Assembly: GCF_042661025.1 (NCBI RefSeq)
Contig: NZ_JBHSWH010000001.1
Location: forward strand, 620,001-684,000
Length of the DNA stretch: 64,000 nucleotides
Direction of reading: 5' to 3'
DNA from: Flexivirga alba
GTDB taxonomy: Bacteria; Actinomycetota; Actinomycetes; Actinomycetales; Dermatophilaceae
In this document: positions 8,161 through 17,405 of the stretch, piece by piece
Numbering within the stretch: the stretch's first letter is position 1
Layout: each line of letters opens with the position of its first letter
Position numbers and translations under genes: made by a program
The notes under the pieces: generated by a model
Told to the model about the DNA's origin: nothing
Databases searched by the model: none
The model's input: only the letters and a program-made list of their open reading frames with translations

Positions 8161-9531
8161 ATGACGAAGTCATCGCTGGACGTCGACCTGCTGGTCATCG
8201 GCTGGGGCAAAGCCGGCAAGACCCTGGCCAAGCGCTATGCCGCGACGGGCAAGTCCGTCGCCCTAGTCGAGCGCGACCCGGCGATGTATGGCGGCACCTG
8301 CATCAACGTCGCGTGTGTCCCGACCAAGGATCTAGTGGTCTCGGCCGAGGCGCGGCGTCCGGACGACGACCCGCAGACGTATTTCACGGAATCCGTTGCT
8401 GGGCGTGATGACCTCATCGGCAAACTCAACGCCGCCAACCACGCGATGCTCGACGGCCAGGCCACGTTGTTCGACGGCGAGGCACGCTTCACCGGACCCA
8501 AGGAAGTCACCGTGCGCACCGCCGATGGCGACGTGGTGGTGACCGCGCAGACCATCGTGGTGGGCACCGGCGCCATACCGACTCGACCGGACATACCCGG
8601 CATCGACCTGCCGGGCGTTTATGACTCGACGACCATCCAGCACGCAGACCCGTTCCCGCATCGGTTGGCCGTCATCGGAGGCGGCTTCATCGGCCTGGAG
8701 TTCGCGAGCATGTTCGCCCAATTCGGTTCTGAAGTCACGCTGTTGGATGCTGGGCCTGCGCTTCTTCCACATGCGGAGCCGATCGTCGCCGAGACCGTCA
8801 CCGACGTCCTCACCCGGCGAGGCATCACAGTCCGCAACAACGCCGAGATCCGCGGCATCGAGCAGTCCGGCGACGGCCTGCGAGCGCAGCTCGCCGACGA
8901 CGGGATCGATGTCGATGCGGTCCTGCTCGCGGTTGGCCGCACCCCGGTGACCGCCGATATAGGACTGGATGTCGCCGGAATCGACACGGACGCAAAGGGA
9001 TTCGTGCGGGTCGACAACCGCCTGCGTACGTCGGTCGAAGGTGTCTTCGCGGTCGGCGACATCAACGGCGGCCCGCAGTTCACCTACATCTCGCTGGACG
9101 ACAACCGCATCGTGTGGGATCAGCTGGTCGGCGACGGCACCCGCACGACCACCGACCGGGTCGCCGTGCCGAACACCACCTTCATCACCCCGCCGCTGTC
9201 GCAGGTCGGGCTCACGCCGGCGCAGGCTCAGCAAGCGGGCCACGACGTCCTGTATGCCGCCAAGCCGGTTGCCAAGATCGCCACCATGCCGCGACCGAAG
9301 ATCGTCGGCGACGCGGAAGGCGTCATCACCTTCACCGTGGACGCCGACACTCGCAAGGTGCTCGGCGCGACGCTCTTCTGCATCGACTCCCAGGAGTTGG
9401 TGAACCTCGTGGCGCTGGCCATTCGTGCCGGTGTCACCGCGGACGAGTTGTTGAACGGCATCTGGACCCACCCATCCAGCACCGAGGCGCTCAACGAGGT
9501 GCTGGCCGAGCTCAAGCCCTATGGGTCCTGA
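8161..9531 (+). CDS. FAD-dependent pyridine nucleotide-disulfide oxidoreductase (RclA/MerA/Lpd-like)
   Basis: A 456-residue class I flavin disulfide reductase. The FAD loop is VIGWGKAGK at residue 12. The redox disulfide is GGTCINVACVPTK (Cys47, Cys52). The NAD(P) loop is VIGGGFIGLEFAS, followed by the FAD-contact motif VFAVGDINGG. The dimerisation domain ends with HPSSTEALNEV, carrying the catalytic His-Glu dyad. The sequence resembles RclA, the reactive-chlorine-induced Cu(II) reductase, more than lipoamide dehydrogenase, and there is no N-terminal HMA domain as in MerA. Function as a copper or hypochlorite-stress reductase is inference. The next gene upstream encodes a copper-binding SCO protein. 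Confidence 0.85.
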   Translation: MTKSSLDVDLLVIGWGKAGKTLAKRYAATGKSVALVERDPAMYGGTCINVACVPTKDLVVSAEARRPDDDPQTYFTESVAGRDDLIGKLNAANHAMLDGQATLFDGEARFTGPKEVTVRTADGDVVVTAQTIVVGTGAIPTRPDIPGIDLPGVYDSTTIQHADPFPHRLAVIGGGFIGLEFASMFAQFGSEVTLLDAGPALLPHAEPIVAETVTDVLTRRGITVRNNAEIRGIEQSGDGLRAQLADDGIDVDAVLLAVGRTPVTADIGLDVAGIDTDAKGFVRVDNRLRTSVEGVFAVGDINGGPQFTYISLDDNRIVWDQLVGDGTRTTTDRVAVPNTTFITPPLSQVGLTPAQAQQAGHDVLYAAKPVAKIATMPRPKIVGDAEGVITFTVDADTRKVLGATLFCIDSQELVNLVALAIRAGVTADELLNGIWTHPSSTEALNEVLAELKPYGS

Positions 9532-9560
9532 AACCGACTGGTGTCGCTAGGGTTTGCCGG

Positions 9561-9962
9561 ATGGATAGCCCGGTCCACCACATCGAACTCTGGACGACCG
9601 ACCTGCAACGCACCGGCGCTTCGTTCGATTGGCTGCTCACGCGCATCGGCTGGCACGAGGACCTCGATGCCGCCTGGCCGGTCGGTCGCGTATGGCGCTG
9701 CGCCGGCGCGCCATACATCGTGCTGGAGGGGTCGCCGGCGGTGAGTGGTCCGCACGATCGGATGCGCGCGGGGCTCAACCACCTCGCGCTGCGTGCCGAC
9801 GACCGCGAAGCGCTCGATCAACTACGGCAGGATTGCGCCGCCGGCGACTGGCGCGAGCTCTTCGCCGATCGCTATCCGCACGCCGGCGGCCCAGATCACA
9901 CGGCCTTGTTCATCGAGAACCCCGAAGGTTTCGAGTGCGAGATCGTCGTCGACACCGACTAG
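9561..9962 (+). CDS. VOC (glyoxalase/bleomycin-resistance) family protein
   Basis: A 133-residue vicinal-oxygen-chelate protein with two beta-alpha-beta-beta-beta halves. HHIELWTTDLQRTGASFDWL is the first strand-helix unit. LNHLALRADDREALDQL and HTALFIENPEGFECEIVVD form the second. Candidate metal ligands are the histidine in HHIEL, the one in LNHLAL, and the terminal glutamate. Substrate unknown. A single domain of this length is usually a dimer. Confidence 0.82.
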   Translation: MDSPVHHIELWTTDLQRTGASFDWLLTRIGWHEDLDAAWPVGRVWRCAGAPYIVLEGSPAVSGPHDRMRAGLNHLALRADDREALDQLRQDCAAGDWRELFADRYPHAGGPDHTALFIENPEGFECEIVVDTD

Positions 9963-10226
9963 CCGGCCTGGGCGACTGTCGGTGCTCGATGCAAGCCTGA
10001 CGTCCTCAACTCGGACACGTGATCGACACACAGGGGGACGTCCCATGGTACTCACAATCAACAGCGTCGCGCCGCCAAGGCCAAGGATCGTCGCCGGCGT
10101 CGAGCCTCTGGCACACATGCAGGCAGTGCGTTCGGGGTTTCGCCCACGCCGCAACGCACGCTGTATGACGGCACTGAGCACCGGCAGCTCCTGAGTCAGC
10201 AGATCGCCCACAACCTCGCCGACGCC

Positions 10227-11470
10227 GTGACGTCGTTGGCGGCCGGCGATCCGCACCGGGCGGAGCTCTCGATTCGACGACTGCTCGCACGGAGTGCCGA
10301 GCCACGTGCCGCAGCCGCGATCAACCGACAGCTGCGGGAGCTGCTCGTCGCGCCCGTCGGTCTCGCCTGGTCCAGAGGCTGGCGCCCGATCGACCTGCAC
10401 ATCTACGTCGGGCGCGAGCTCGACAGCGATGCTCAGACCCTGGCCGCAGATGGGATGGCTGCTCAGCTTGGGACGTACGCCGCCTCGACGCTTGCCCCGT
10501 CCTGGCCAGAGCAACTCCGCACCATCGACGCGCGGTGCTGGTGGCCACCGCAGAGCGACTTCGTCACCGAACGATCCCGTGCGGAGGGCTTCGAAGCAAC
10601 ACTACGGACGGTCCTCGATCTCGCAGTGCTCGTGACCATGCTCCCGACGATCGAGCGCATCGATCCGCTGCCGGGCACCGCGCGGCCCGGCCGCACGAGT
10701 TCCGCCCCGGCCGAGGTCGACCCGCGCATCCTTGAGCGGGTGCGCCGGATGCTCGCCCAAGCCGAGTCGACCCCTTACGAAGCAGAGGCCGACACGTTCA
10801 CCGCGGCGGCTCAATCGTTGATGACCCGGCACAGTCTCGACGTCGCGATGCTGTCGGCGTCGACCGACCGTCATACCGACGACGCGCTGTCCACCCGGGT
10901 GTGGGTGGAGCGCCCCTACGAGCAGGAGAAGGTCCGGCTCCTGCAGGCCGTCGCCGAAGCCAATCGGTGCCGCACGATCTGGAGCGTCGGACTCGGCTTC
11001 TCCACCGTCGTCGGCCATGCGGCCGACCTCGCAGCGGTCGAAACCATCTTCACGTCGCTGCTGTTGCAGGCGACTCGGGCGATGCTCGGCGAAGGGAGTC
11101 AGATCACCCGCGCCGGCACGTCGCGCACGCGCCGCTTCCGCCAGTCCTTCCTCACCGCGTATGCCGTGCGCATCGGCGACCGGCTTCGCGAGGCGATGCA
11201 GACGGAGACCGAATCTGCCATCAACGGAACGGAACCCGACGCTCCGGCCAGCGACGGCGGGAGTTCACGCGCGCTGGTCCGCGTTCTTGCCGAGCGGCAG
11301 CACACGTCGACGATCTGGTCGACGAGCTGTTCCCCAACATCGTCCACAAGCAGAGCCGGATGACCACCGATGCACACGGGTGGGCGGCCGGCCAGCGCGC
11401 CGCCGACTCCGCAAGCCTCTCGGGTGCCGCGGGCTCCCTGGCACGACCCCAGGACGATCCGCTCGGCTGA
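10227..11470 (+). pseudogene. DUF2786 domain protein, interrupted by a frameshift
   Basis: The DUF2786 helix pair is clear (RILERVRRMLAQAESTPYE, FTAAAQSLMTRHSLDVAML, about residues 165-210), followed by the usual conserved downstream domain. At about 11301-11305 (CACAC) the frame changes: the expected ending DDLVDELFPNIVHKQ and GWAAGQRAADSASL continues one frame back to a stop at 11470, while the original frame stops at 11363 with unrelated residues. Loss of one base, or gain of an AC, explains it. The N-terminus is also uncertain. The frame stays family-like back to about 10143 but has no ATG/GTG before the GTG at 10227, while a well-spaced ATG at 10045 lies in another frame. Cellular role unknown. 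Confidence 0.72.
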
Positions 11471-11582
11471 CTTCGGGACGGCTCGGTGGGAACCTCCGGG
11501 CGCTTGTGACGCTCCAACATCTGGCGACCCGATTCACCACGACGGGCCTCGCCACCCGTAGCTCCAATGACAGGATGTGTCC

Positions 11583-12437
11583 ATGACGTCGAACCCACCT
11601 GCTGCCTGGCATCCGGACCCGGCCGGCACCAACCGGCTGCGCTGGTGGGACGGCCAGCAGTGGACTGAGCACTACCAGCCGATGCCGCCGCCACAACAAC
11701 CGCAGCAACCGACCTCGTCATACCCGCAACAAGGCTCCCCGCAGTCGGCCCAGGGTCAGCATCCGCAGTGGACGCAGGGGTATGGCGACCAGAGTTTCGG
11801 AGGCGCGGTCCAGGGTCAGGTCGGGCACTCGGTCGCCGGCAGCAACCGCAACGTCTTCACCGAGCACACGCTCGTCGTCAGCCAGAAGCGCAAGCTGATC
11901 GAGCTGACCAACGAATACATGGTTTACGCGGAGGACGGCGCTGAGATCGGTGCGGTCGTCGAGGTCGGGCAGAGCAACGCGAAGAAGGCGCTGCGTTTCG
12001 TCAGCAACCTGGACCAGTTCCTCACGCACCGGCTGGAGATCCGCGACACGACCGGCCGGCCATTGTTGCTGCTGACGCGGCCGGGGAAGGTCTTCAAGTC
12101 GACCATCGTCGTCGAGCACCCGGGCGGCGGCGAGATCGGTCGGCTGGTGCAGCAGAACATGTTCGGCAAGATCCGCTTCGGTCTGCAGGTCGGCGGACAG
12201 GACGTCGGCACCCTCAATGCAGAGAACTGGCGCGCCTGGAACTTCGCCCTCCTGGACGGCAACGGTGTCGAAGTCGGCCGGATCACCAAGACCTGGGAAG
12301 GCCTGCTGACCACGATGTTCACCACCGCCGACAACTACGTCGTGCGCATTCGACCGGACCTGCAAGATCCGTTGCGGTCACTCGCAATTGCCGCGGCGTT
12401 GACCGTCGACACCGCGCTCAAGCAGGACGAGCGTTGA
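11583..12437 (+). CDS. DUF2510 plus LURP-one/phospholipid-scramblase-related protein
   Basis: A 284-residue protein. The N-terminal DUF2510 motif, AAWHPDPAGTNRLRWWDGQQ, is an actinobacterial short beta module. A Pro/Gln/Ser-rich linker spans about residues 38-90. The remainder is a tubby-like/LURP domain, with repeated strands such as LTNEYMVYAEDGAEIGAV and WRAWNFALLDGNGVEVGRI. No signal peptide or strong membrane helix is visible. Family members are proposed membrane or lipid-interacting proteins; no reaction is known. The ATG at 11583 has AGGA 7 bases upstream. The downstream amidotransferase starts about at its stop codon. Confidence 0.82.
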   Translation: MTSNPPAAWHPDPAGTNRLRWWDGQQWTEHYQPMPPPQQPQQPTSSYPQQGSPQSAQGQHPQWTQGYGDQSFGGAVQGQVGHSVAGSNRNVFTEHTLVVSQKRKLIELTNEYMVYAEDGAEIGAVVEVGQSNAKKALRFVSNLDQFLTHRLEIRDTTGRPLLLLTRPGKVFKSTIVVEHPGGGEIGRLVQQNMFGKIRFGLQVGGQDVGTLNAENWRAWNFALLDGNGVEVGRITKTWEGLLTTMFTTADNYVVRIRPDLQDPLRSLAIAAALTVDTALKQDER

Positions 12438-12442
12438 GCGCG

Positions 12443-13150
12443 ATGTCGACCGTGCTGGTGGTCCAGCCCGCAGCGGACGACGAGCTGGGCAGGTTCAGCG
12501 GCTGGCTGGACGAGCAGGGCGTCGCCATACACACTGTCCGGCCGTATGACGGCGACGTCGTTCCCGATCGGCTGCGCGCCGACGGGCTGATCGTGCTCGG
12601 CGGCGACATGAGCTGCAACGACACCGCCAGGTTTCCGTGGCTCGAGCAGATCCGCGCGCTGTTCCGCGACGCCGTGCTGCAGCACCGCCCCACGCTGGGG
12701 ATCTGCCTCGGCGGGCAGCTGCTCGCACAGTCCCTCGGCGGCACCGTCGTCAAGGGTTCGCACGGGGTCGAAGCCGGCGTGGTCGCCGTGAGCGCGACCG
12801 ACGAGGCAGTCGGCGACGCATTGTTCGACGGCCTCGGACCGGACTTCCAGGTCGCGTCGATGCACGGGGACACGATCGAGAGACTCCCCGATGGCGCCGT
12901 GCTGCTCGGCACGTCAAATCCCTACCCGCAGCAGGCTTTTCGCGCCGCGCCGAATGCGTGGGGCGTCCAGTTCCACCCCGAGATCTCCCCGGCGACCTAC
13001 GCCGAGTGGGCGGGCGCATTCCGCAGCTCCGATCAGGACGAGCGCGACCGCGTCGCCCGCGGCATCGACGACCTGGTCGCTGCGGATGCCGCGGTGCTGG
13101 AGGCGGCGACTCTCCTGGCGACCCGCTTCGCCGCGCTCGTCCAGTCCTGA
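12443..13150 (+). CDS. Class I glutamine amidotransferase (GMP synthase-like) protein
   Basis: About 235 residues of a free-standing GATase1 domain. The nucleophile elbow GICLGGQLLAQSLGG puts Cys at about residue 88, and the His-Glu pair is in GVQFHPEISP. An oxyanion strand GLIVLGGDMS is present. Such stand-alone proteins release ammonia from glutamine or gamma-glutamyl compounds; the acceptor is unknown. The ATG at 12443 is used; a TTG at 12434 overlapping the previous stop is an alternative. It is probably co-transcribed with the scramblase-like gene and converges on the response regulator. Confidence 0.86.
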   Translation: MSTVLVVQPAADDELGRFSGWLDEQGVAIHTVRPYDGDVVPDRLRADGLIVLGGDMSCNDTARFPWLEQIRALFRDAVLQHRPTLGICLGGQLLAQSLGGTVVKGSHGVEAGVVAVSATDEAVGDALFDGLGPDFQVASMHGDTIERLPDGAVLLGTSNPYPQQAFRAAPNAWGVQFHPEISPATYAEWAGAFRSSDQDERDRVARGIDDLVAADAAVLEAATLLATRFAALVQS

Positions 13151-13164
13151 ACTCACCCAGTGAC

Positions 13165-13857
13165 TCAGGCCCGCGACGCCCGGTAACGATGCTCCGGGCG
13201 ACCGGCGGATCCATATCGCAACTGCAGCTTGACCATGCCGTGCTGCTCCAGGTAGCTGAGGTACCGCTGCGCCGTCGCCCGGCTGATGCCGATCGCCTCG
13301 GCGACCTCGGAGGCCGACAGGTCGGCATCGCTGTCGCGGATGGCCTTGAGCACCGATTCGAGCGTTGCCGCGGAGTGTCCCTTGGGCGGCAGGGCCGCGG
13401 CAGGCTGCGCCGGGCGCAGCATCCCGAACAGCTCGTCGACGTCCGACTGCCGGGCATGGTCGGGCAGCTCGGCCAAGTGCAGCCGCATTCGCTGGTATGC
13501 CGTCAGGCGGTCAGTCAGCGCGCTGAACCCGAAGGGCTTCACGAGATAGTGCACCGCACCGAGCTGCATCGCTTCACGGATCGAGGCGGTGTCGCGCGCC
13601 GCCGAAATCACCATGACGTCAGGAGGTTTCGGCTCGTCACGCAAGGCCCGCACCACCTCGAGGCCGTTCCCGTCGGGCAGATAGATGTCCATCAGCACCA
13701 GGTCCGGATGTGTCCGGCGCGCCGTCGCCAACGCCTCCTCGGCGCCGTGCGCGGTGCCGAGCACTTGGAAACCAGGAACCCGACTGACCATCGCCGCATG
13801 GATGCCCGCGACCCGGAAGTCGTCGTCGACCACCAGCACCCGCAGTGCGCCGGCCAT
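13165..13857 (-). CDS. Response regulator, CitB/DcuR family
   Basis: A 230-residue regulator. The receiver domain has an acidic pocket in VLVVDDDFRV, the phospho-acceptor Asp57 in LVLMDIYLPDG and Lys107 in YLVKPFG. A linker leads to a C-terminal helix-turn-helix (LSASEVAEAIGISRATAQRY) typical of CitB/DpiA/DcuR. The start lies in a TGATG overlap with the stop of the sensor kinase gene, so the pair is coupled. The divergent ABC importer at 15.6 kb is the likeliest target. Confidence 0.92.
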   Translation of the reverse strand: MAGALRVLVVDDDFRVAGIHAAMVSRVPGFQVLGTAHGAEEALATARRTHPDLVLMDIYLPDGNGLEVVRALRDEPKPPDVMVISAARDTASIREAMQLGAVHYLVKPFGFSALTDRLTAYQRMRLHLAELPDHARQSDVDELFGMLRPAQPAAALPPKGHSAATLESVLKAIRDSDADLSASEVAEAIGISRATAQRYLSYLEQHGMVKLQLRYGSAGRPEHRYRASRA

Positions 13858-15464
13858 CACGTCGGGACCACCTCGCTGGCCGACTCCTGACGGGGCAGCT
13901 TCACCCGGAAACGCGCACCCGGACCCTCTGACACCTCAATGGTCCCGCCCATCCTGGTCACCATCCGCTGGATCAGCGCCAGGCCGAGCCCACGCCGACG
14001 GGACGGGAGCTGCGTGGACTTCGTGCTGTAGCCGTCCCGGAAGATCTCCTCCCCCGCGCCGGCCGGCAAGCCCGGGCCGTTGTCAGTCACCAGCACCGTC
14101 ACCTGGTCCGACTCCTCCACGATCCCGACGACCACCCGGCGCGGGGCGGAAACGGTCGCAAGCGCTTCGAAGGCGTTGTCGATGAGATTGCCGAGGATCG
14201 TCGTCAGCGCCTGCACCTTCTCCGGCGCTTCACCGAGGCGGGTGTCGGGGTCGATGACGAAGTCGATGCCGTGTTCGCTGGCCTCGGCCGCCTTACCGAG
14301 CAGCAGCCCGACGATCTGGGGTGCGCCGATGTGCGTCCGCAGCGTGTTGTCCAACTCGGCCGACGTGCCCTGCACCTCCAGCACGAATCGCAGTGCCTCC
14401 TCAGGCAATCCGAGCTCCAGCATCCCTGCGACGGCGTGCATCCGATTGGCGAACTCGTGCTGTTGCGCCCGCAGCGAATCGGTCAGGCCACGCTCGCCGT
14501 CCAGTTCCTGGATCAACCCGGTGACCTCCGTGCGGTCGCGCAGGGTGACGACCGCACCGTGCAGGGTTCCGGCGATGCAGACCGGCATACGGTTGATAAT
14601 CAGGCAGTGGTCGTCGGTGAAAACGATGTCATCGGGCGTTGTCGAACCACCGGCAAGCATGTCCCGCAGCCGGCCCGCGGGCATCCGCTCCTCGAGCCTG
14701 CTGCCGATCGCCCCGGTCGACAGGTGCAGCAGCCGCTGGGCCTCGTCGTTCACGACAGTGACGCGGCCGTCGGCGTCGAAGGCGATCACCCCTTCTCGTA
14801 TGCCGTGCAACGTGGCCTCGCGTTCCTGCAGCAGTTGCGCGATCTCGTCGAGCTCAAGTCCGAAGGTGCGGCGCTTCAGCCGCCGCGCCAGCTGCCATGA
14901 AGCGAAGGCCCCGACCAAGAGTGCGATCGCGAACCACAAGGCATACGAAGGGAGTACGCGCCACAGTGCGCTGGACACCGAGCTCTCCCGGATGCCCGCC
15001 GACACCTCCCCGACCATCCTGCCGTCCGGGCCGTAAAGCGGCACCCTGCCATTCGCGGACCGGCCCGTGCTGCCGTTGTCCACCCCGGTGTGCACCCGGC
15101 CGTCGATCGTGACGATCGGCTCGGAGACCTTCTTGCCGATCAGTGCCGGATCCGGATGCGAGTGCCGCACCTGATGCATGTCGATGATCACGACGTATGA
15201 CGCCCCCGCGTGGTGCGCGATGCCGGAGGCGATGGACTGGACGGCCGCGCTGCATCCCGGCGCGGGGGTCGCCATACAGCTGCGGACCTGCGGGACACCC
15301 GCTGCCGCCTGCGCGATGGCCGCAGCCCGAGTCTCGAATTGGGAGTCCAAGTGGCCACGTTCGGCCCGGGCGAGCAGGAGGAACCCGATGACGATCGTGA
15401 TCGTCAGGATGACCAACTGCGCCACGAAGATCTGGCTCGACAGCCGACGCATCCGATATCGCAT
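13857..15464 (-). CDS. Sensor histidine kinase, CitA/DcuS family
   Basis: A 535-residue membrane sensor. There is a TM helix near residues 15-32, then an extracytoplasmic PASTA-unrelated PDC-like sensor (ASYVVIIDMHQVRHSHPDPA is the classical CitA/DcuS ligand region) and a second TM near residues 170-190. A cytoplasmic PAS domain (LHGIREGVIAFDADGRVTVV) follows. The phospho-acceptor block LRAQQHEFANRMHAVAGMLE has the histidine of this family. The ATPase motifs NLIDNAFEA and DNGPGL are present. Family ligands are citrate, C4-dicarboxylates or malate; the ligand here is unverified. The ATG at 15464 is preferred over a TTG at 15473. Confidence 0.92.
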   Translation of the reverse strand: MRYRMRRLSSQIFVAQLVILTITIVIGFLLLARAERGHLDSQFETRAAAIAQAAAGVPQVRSCMATPAPGCSAAVQSIASGIAHHAGASYVVIIDMHQVRHSHPDPALIGKKVSEPIVTIDGRVHTGVDNGSTGRSANGRVPLYGPDGRMVGEVSAGIRESSVSSALWRVLPSYALWFAIALLVGAFASWQLARRLKRRTFGLELDEIAQLLQEREATLHGIREGVIAFDADGRVTVVNDEAQRLLHLSTGAIGSRLEERMPAGRLRDMLAGGSTTPDDIVFTDDHCLIINRMPVCIAGTLHGAVVTLRDRTEVTGLIQELDGERGLTDSLRAQQHEFANRMHAVAGMLELGLPEEALRFVLEVQGTSAELDNTLRTHIGAPQIVGLLLGKAAEASEHGIDFVIDPDTRLGEAPEKVQALTTILGNLIDNAFEALATVSAPRRVVVGIVEESDQVTVLVTDNGPGLPAGAGEEIFRDGYSTKSTQLPSRRRGLGLALIQRMVTRMGGTIEVSEGPGARFRVKLPRQESASEVVPT

Positions 15465-15629
15465 TTGCGCCAATTGTGACGGCGGTCAACGGTTCGGACA
15501 AGGCATTGTCCGTGCGCAGAACGCGCTAAAAGGCGATCAATGAGAGCAACGGCGAGCTTCTTTCGCAACCGCGACGTGATCCGCGTCACTTCCTAGTGTC
15601 GGTCTCCAGTGCAAACCGAAGGAGCACCC

Positions 15630-16478
15630 ATGACCGACAACCAGACGTTGTATGCGTCCCCACCCGGGGCCGGTGACTCGGCCCGGATCGAGATCACCGG
15701 ACTCACCAAGCGATACATCACCCCCAAGGGCGACCCGTTCACCGCCATCCGTGACGTGACCTTCACGGTGGAGCCCGGGCAGTTCTGCGCCATCGTCGGG
15801 CCGACCGGATGCGGCAAATCGACAACGCTCGGCCAGGTGTCCGGGCTGGAGAACCCCAGCGGCGGATCCGTGAAAGTCGGCGGCAACCCGGTGCACGGCA
15901 TCACCAAGGGCGTCAGCTTCATGTTCCAGGCCGACGCGCTCTTCCCGTGGAAGAGCGTTCTGGGCAACGTCATGATCGGCCCCACCCTCGCCGGGATGGG
16001 CAAGAAGGACGCGATCGCGCTCGCACGGGACTGGCTGCGCAGAGTCGGCCTCACCGGATTCGAGGACCGGTACCCACACCAACTGTCCGGCGGCATGCGC
16101 AAGCGGGTCGCCATGGCTGCCGCGCTGATCAACGAACCGCGAATCCTGTTGATGGACGAGCCTTTCGGAGCGCTCGACGTGCAGACCAAGGCGATCATGC
16201 AGACCGAGTTGCTCGGGCTGTGGGAGCAGGCGCGGCCGTCGGTTCTCTTCATCACGCACGACCTGGACGAGGCAGTCGCGCTCGCCGACAAGGTCCTGGT
16301 CATGACCAGCAGTCCCGGCTCGATCAAGCAGTCCTTCGACATCGACCTGCCTCGCCCACGAGGAGAGGTGCAAGCCATCCGCCACGAGAAGCGGTTCCTG
16401 GAGTTGCAGGATCGCATCTGGTCCTCGTTGAAGGACGAGGTCGACCGCGCCTACGCGCAGACGGCAGGTGCGGCGTGA
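15630..16478 (+). CDS. ABC transporter ATP-binding protein, nitrate/sulfonate/taurine type
   Basis: A 282-residue ATPase with Walker A GPTGCGKST, signature LSGGM, Walker B LLMDEPFGALD and switch histidine ITHD. It matches the SsuB/TauB/NrtD importer subgroup. The start is fixed by AAGGAG 6 bases before the ATG at 15630. Its TGA overlaps the ATG of the permease. It forms an importer with the next two genes. Substrate not determinable; family members carry sulfonates, nitrate, pyrimidine precursors or aromatic acids. Confidence 0.93.
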   Translation: MTDNQTLYASPPGAGDSARIEITGLTKRYITPKGDPFTAIRDVTFTVEPGQFCAIVGPTGCGKSTTLGQVSGLENPSGGSVKVGGNPVHGITKGVSFMFQADALFPWKSVLGNVMIGPTLAGMGKKDAIALARDWLRRVGLTGFEDRYPHQLSGGMRKRVAMAAALINEPRILLMDEPFGALDVQTKAIMQTELLGLWEQARPSVLFITHDLDEAVALADKVLVMTSSPGSIKQSFDIDLPRPRGEVQAIRHEKRFLELQDRIWSSLKDEVDRAYAQTAGAA

Positions 16479-17350
16479 TGGTTGCAACCCGACCACCCGA
16501 AACTGCACCGGAACAGTCCGAGGCAGACATCCAGCACGCGGCTCGCCGCGCCCGGAGAACACGTGCCCTGCGCGTCTGGGCCGGCCGAATCATCCTGCCG
16601 ATCCTGGTGGTCGGCGGTTGGCAGGTGTGCACCGCCACGGGCGTCGTGGACAAGTTCTTCTACGGCCAGCCGTCGATGATCTGGCAGTCGCTCCTGGATC
16701 TGTTCACCAAGGGCACGCCTTTCGGGTCGATCTATTTCAACGTCTGGGTCACGATCAAGGAGGCGATCTTCGGCTTCGGGCTCGGCACGGTGAGCGGGGT
16801 CATCTTCGGCCTGCTGCTCGGCCAGAACCGAGTGCTGTCCGACATCTGCAGTCCCTACATCAAGGCCCTGAATTCAGTGCCGCGCATCATCCTCGGCTCC
16901 ATCTTCGTGGTCGCCTTCGGTCTCGGCATCCTTCCCAAGGTGCTGCTGGCGGCGGTTCTCGTCTTCTTCATCGTGTTCTTCAACGCCTTCCAGGGCGTGC
17001 GAGAGGTGGACCAGAACCTGATCGCAAACGTTCGGGTCCTCGGAGCGTCACCACTGCAGGTCGCCCGGCACGTGACGATCCCGTCGGCCCTCACCTGGAT
17101 CATCGCCAGCCTGCACACCGCGTTCGGCTTCGCGATCATCGGCGCGCTCGTCGGTGAGGTCCTCGGCTCACAGGCCGGCGTCGGCCTGATCATCGTGCAG
17201 GCCCAGGGCCACTTCGACCCCAACACCGTCTTCGCCTGCATGCTCCTGATGGCTGCCGTCACCCTCGTGGCCGAGTCCCTCATCGCGCTGCTCGAGAAGC
17301 GGGTCCTGTCGTGGCGCCCGCCGAGTAAGACCGAAGCGCAAGCCATTTGA
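16478..17350 (+). CDS. ABC transporter permease, BPD type 1 (SsuC/TauC-like)
   Basis: A 290-residue inner-membrane permease with about six hydrophobic segments. The EAA-type coupling loop is visible as NLIANVRVLGASPLQVARHVTIPSA (GAS then eight residues to the P). The first 45 residues are hydrophilic and arginine-rich, then a TM near residues 37-55. The start overlaps the ATPase stop (TGATG), so the subunits are coupled. Confidence 0.92.
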   Translation: MVATRPPETAPEQSEADIQHAARRARRTRALRVWAGRIILPILVVGGWQVCTATGVVDKFFYGQPSMIWQSLLDLFTKGTPFGSIYFNVWVTIKEAIFGFGLGTVSGVIFGLLLGQNRVLSDICSPYIKALNSVPRIILGSIFVVAFGLGILPKVLLAAVLVFFIVFFNAFQGVREVDQNLIANVRVLGASPLQVARHVTIPSALTWIIASLHTAFGFAIIGALVGEVLGSQAGVGLIIVQAQGHFDPNTVFACMLLMAAVTLVAESLIALLEKRVLSWRPPSKTEAQAI

Positions 17351-17405
17351 GACTTCGCCCCCGAAGCACCACACAAGCGTTCGACCCTGGAAAGGAACCA
17401 ATCCC

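Noticed and set aside
10045..10194. Separate small gene starting at ATG 10045 with a good ribosome-binding site
   Set aside because: The peptide is Arg/Pro-rich without similarity, and the following frame is the DUF2786 gene; it is better explained as its displaced N-terminus.
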